This document shows, in pieces, positions 62,110 through 64,000 of a DNA stretch of 64,000 nucleotides (position 1 is the first letter of the stretch; each line of letters begins with the position of its first letter). A program made the translations under genes and the position numbers. The stretch lies in contig JANNYF010000181.1 in NCBI GenBank assembly GCA_031409955.1, forward strand, positions 1-64,000, in the 5' to 3' direction. This DNA is from JAFDVL01 sp031409955 (lineage in GTDB: Bacteria; Acidobacteriota; Blastocatellia; RBC074). The notes under the pieces were generated by a model that saw only the letters and a list, made by a program, of their open reading frames with translations, made no database searches and was not told where the DNA came from.

Positions 62110-63618
62110 ATGAAACTGCGCAGCGTGAGCAAATTTATTGCGGGCTTGCCGATTCGGCGCAAGCTGATCGTCTTCCACAATTTGTTCTTTTTGATTCTGG
62201 TGCTGAGCTTGTACGTCGCGCTGCGCACCCCGCTGACACAGATCGCGGCGCGCTCCGCACAACAGGAAGCGGAGTTGATGGCGCAGGTTTTCGAACTGTA
62301 TCCGGGCGCAGTGCGCAGCGTGCAATCCGACCGCTTCACGATTCTGGACGACAAGGATGCCGAGTTGATTATCACGCCGGAAATGCAGGCCTGGCTCAGC
62401 AGCAATCCGGGCCGCGTCTGGCGAGATCGCGTGCTGCTGTCACGTTCTGCTATCCCGACCTTTCGCCTCATTCGCTTTGATTCCACGGACAATACATTTC
62501 AGGTGATTGCGCTCAACGCGGAGCATTACATCCAGCTTTCACGACGCTTGCGCTGGATGTTGGGACTGGCGTTGCTGGCGGTGTATGCGTTGGCGGTGAT
62601 TGCGCTGGAAATGTTTATTCTGCCGCGTTATGTCTATCACCCGCTGCAACGAATTCTGCGCGCCGACGAAGCGCTGCAAGCCGAAGCAACCGAGCGCGAA
62701 TTGATCGAAGCGCGGTTTATCTCCGGCGATGAATTGGGGCAAATCATGATTTCGCGCAACGCCACGGTAACGTTGCTGCGCCAGCACGAAGACCGACTCA
62801 AAGCCGCGCTCGGTCAAGTCGAAGAAATGGCGAACGACCTCAAGCGCAAAAATCATCTGCTCGAAACTGCCAAGCAAAATCTAGCGAGTCAGGATCGCTT
62901 AGTCAGTTTAGGTTTGATGAGTGCAGGCGTCGCGCACGAAATCAACACGCCGCTCGCCGTGCTACACGGTTCGATTGAAAAGATGATTGAAACGTGTGAC
63001 AAGCCCAGCAATGAAGAGCGCTTGCAACGTATGTTGCGCGTGACCGAACGCTTGCGCGGCATCAGTGAAAGCCTGACCGACTTTGCGCGCGCGCGCACAC
63101 AAACGATGGAGGCGGTTAATCTCAAACCCTTACTCGACGAAGCGTGGTCGCTCGCTAGTATTGAAGCGCGCAATCTGAGCATCGCATTCGTCAATCAGGC
63201 TTGTGATGCGGATGTAGTCATCGGCAATGCGGGGCGCTTGCTGCAAGTCTTCGTGAATCTTTGCAAAAACGGCGTCTACGCGATCAAAGATCGGATGGAG
63301 GCTGGTCACGCGAACGGCGCGTCTGGTAAGTTATGCGTTCACACGCGCCGCGTGCTGCAAGACGAAAAACACTGGCTGCAATTGACGATTGAAGATAACG
63401 GCGCAGGCATTCCGCCTGAAATGTTGCCGCGCATCTTCGAGCCGTTCGTCACGAGTCGTCTGGATGCCAACGGCACGGGCTTAGGTTTAGCGGTGACCGC
63501 TGGCATCATTGACCAGCACGGCGGTTTGATCGTCGCCACCAATCGTTCGGCACAGGGCGGCGCGAAATTTGAAATTACTTTGCCAATGCCCCCACATAGT
63601 AGCGAATTCATTCGCTAA
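62110..63618 (+). CDS. Sensor histidine kinase
   Basis: A 502-residue membrane kinase from the ATG at 62110; the frame is open upstream but only through the palindrome. Membrane helix at about 20-40, an outside domain of about 100 residues, helix 2 (MLGLALLAVYALAVIAL), then a HAMP-like linker and coiled coil. HisKA box LMSAGVAHEINTPLAVLHGSI with the phosphorylated His; HATPase domain with N box VFVNLCKNGVYA, G1 IEDNGAGIP, F FEPFVTSRLDANGTGLGLAV. The last residues SSEFIR and the stop are coded by a palindrome arm. The response regulator follows after 45 bases. Confidence 0.92.
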   Translation: MKLRSVSKFIAGLPIRRKLIVFHNLFFLILVLSLYVALRTPLTQIAARSAQQEAELMAQVFELYPGAVRSVQSDRFTILDDKDAELIITPEMQAWLSSNPGRVWRDRVLLSRSAIPTFRLIRFDSTDNTFQVIALNAEHYIQLSRRLRWMLGLALLAVYALAVIALEMFILPRYVYHPLQRILRADEALQAEATERELIEARFISGDELGQIMISRNATVTLLRQHEDRLKAALGQVEEMANDLKRKNHLLETAKQNLASQDRLVSLGLMSAGVAHEINTPLAVLHGSIEKMIETCDKPSNEERLQRMLRVTERLRGISESLTDFARARTQTMEAVNLKPLLDEAWSLASIEARNLSIAFVNQACDADVVIGNAGRLLQVFVNLCKNGVYAIKDRMEAGHANGASGKLCVHTRRVLQDEKHWLQLTIEDNGAGIPPEMLPRIFEPFVTSRLDANGTGLGLAVTAGIIDQHGGLIVATNRSAQGGAKFEITLPMPPHSSEFIR

Positions 63619-63652
63619 AGTTAGCCAGCGAAAGCGAATGAATTCGCTACTA
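63597..63652. repeat. Word palindrome overlapping the kinase stop codon
   Basis: Arms 63597-63616 and 63633-63652 are perfect 20-bp inverted copies (TAGTAGCGAATTCATTCGCT). A further half-word (AGCGAAAGCGAA) lies in the middle. The left arm codes the last six residues of the histidine kinase and its TAA. Confidence 0.92.
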
Positions 63653-63663
63653 CGTGAACGTTT

Positions 63664-64000
63664 ATGGAAACTCTTGCTCAACCATTGCCGCCCTTGGATA
63701 TTGTCGTCCTCGACGATGATGCCGACTTCCGCCTCTACCTCGAAGATGTTCTGAAAGACGACGGGCATCAGGTGCGCCTGTGCGCTACGCCCGATGAAAT
63801 GTGGGCGATGAATGCGGAGCGGTTGCCGGATGTGGTGTTGCTGGATATGAAAATGGGTGCGGTGACAGGCGAGCAGATTCTGGATCAATTGCGCACGCGC
63901 TGGCCCGAACTGTGCGTCATCATCATCACGGGCTATCCTGATTTAGACGATATGCGTGCGGCGTTCCGGCTCCGCAGTTTTGATTACCTGACCAAACCGT
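63664..64000 (+). CDS. Response regulator receiver domain (cut by window end)
   Basis: The first 112 residues of a response regulator that runs past the right edge. Acidic pocket DDDADF near residue 18, phospho-acceptor Asp in VVLLDMKMG near residue 61, switch Thr in IITGYPDL, and Lys in YLTKP at the end. It is paired with the histidine kinase just upstream. Whether an output domain (for example of NtrC type) follows is outside the window. Confidence 0.88.
   Translation, partial: METLAQPLPPLDIVVLDDDADFRLYLEDVLKDDGHQVRLCATPDEMWAMNAERLPDVVLLDMKMGAVTGEQILDQLRTRWPELCVIIITGYPDLDDMRAAFRLRSFDYLTKP

Overview
The window looks like a chromosomal segment of an acidobacterium, most likely of the Blastocatellia (inference from gene families, not from a marker gene). 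It carries an Oar-like TonB receptor with an N-terminal carboxypeptidase-regulatory domain, two SBBP-repeat secreted proteins, two proteins ending in a Solibacter-type TIGR03437 domain, and standard bacterial housekeeping genes. Nothing marks it as a plasmid or an intact prophage.

Layout. 1-3.1 kb: the end of an IS630-like element, then a TonB-dependent receptor. 3.0-5.4 kb: a leftward glycosyltransferase operon with a truncated last gene and a 57-residue first gene. 5.5-9.7 kb: a broken restriction-modification gene of the type ISP/IIG kind, split by an island of REP-like hairpins that carries a nonsense-mutated IS200-like (RAYT) transposase. 10-13.4 kb: gene remnants, a zinc-ribbon membrane protein, secreted proteins and a CHAD protein. 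13.6-18.7 kb: Oar-like receptor, a lone winged-helix domain protein and a convergent, overlapping TPR protein. 19-28.1 kb: a leftward catabolic operon (tannase-family esterase, dehydrogenase, RidA, DUF3237, MetE-like methyltransferase, PobA, MFS transporter), plus a second tannase-family gene and a divergent SnoaL-like gene. 28.1-34.7 kb: repeats, an OmpA-like protein and diheme cytochrome pair, a cupin regulator, a 260-bp palindromic MITE, an FMN reductase, an amidohydrolase, and two gene remnants. 34.7-46.7 kb: housekeeping core: tadA, two tRNA-Ser genes, SRP RNA, dnaX-ybaB-recR-DUF721-gatC-gatA, then leftward glmS, glmU, yvcK and a 2Fe-2S ferredoxin. 47-64 kb: secreted beta-propeller proteins, mfd, rlmB, a lone exbB/tolQ, two SBBP proteins, and a histidine kinase followed by a response regulator cut by the window end.

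How the genes work together. The leftward 19-26 kb operon reads as uptake and breakdown of esterified hydroxybenzoates: secreted esterase releases the acid, the MFS carrier imports it, PobA hydroxylates 4-hydroxybenzoate to protocatechuate, and three or four poorly known enzymes act around it. No ring-cleavage dioxygenase lies in the window. The dnaX-ybaB-recR block is the conserved replication/repair set. GlmS and GlmU supply UDP-GlcNAc, with YvcK beside them.

The most unusual property is outside the genes. Many intergenic gaps hold a palindrome built from short degenerate words repeated in tandem, each locus with its own word. One such palindrome lies in frame inside mfd, and another supplies the stop codon of the histidine kinase. 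Together with many truncated genes this points to an active, poorly described repeat-generating process.
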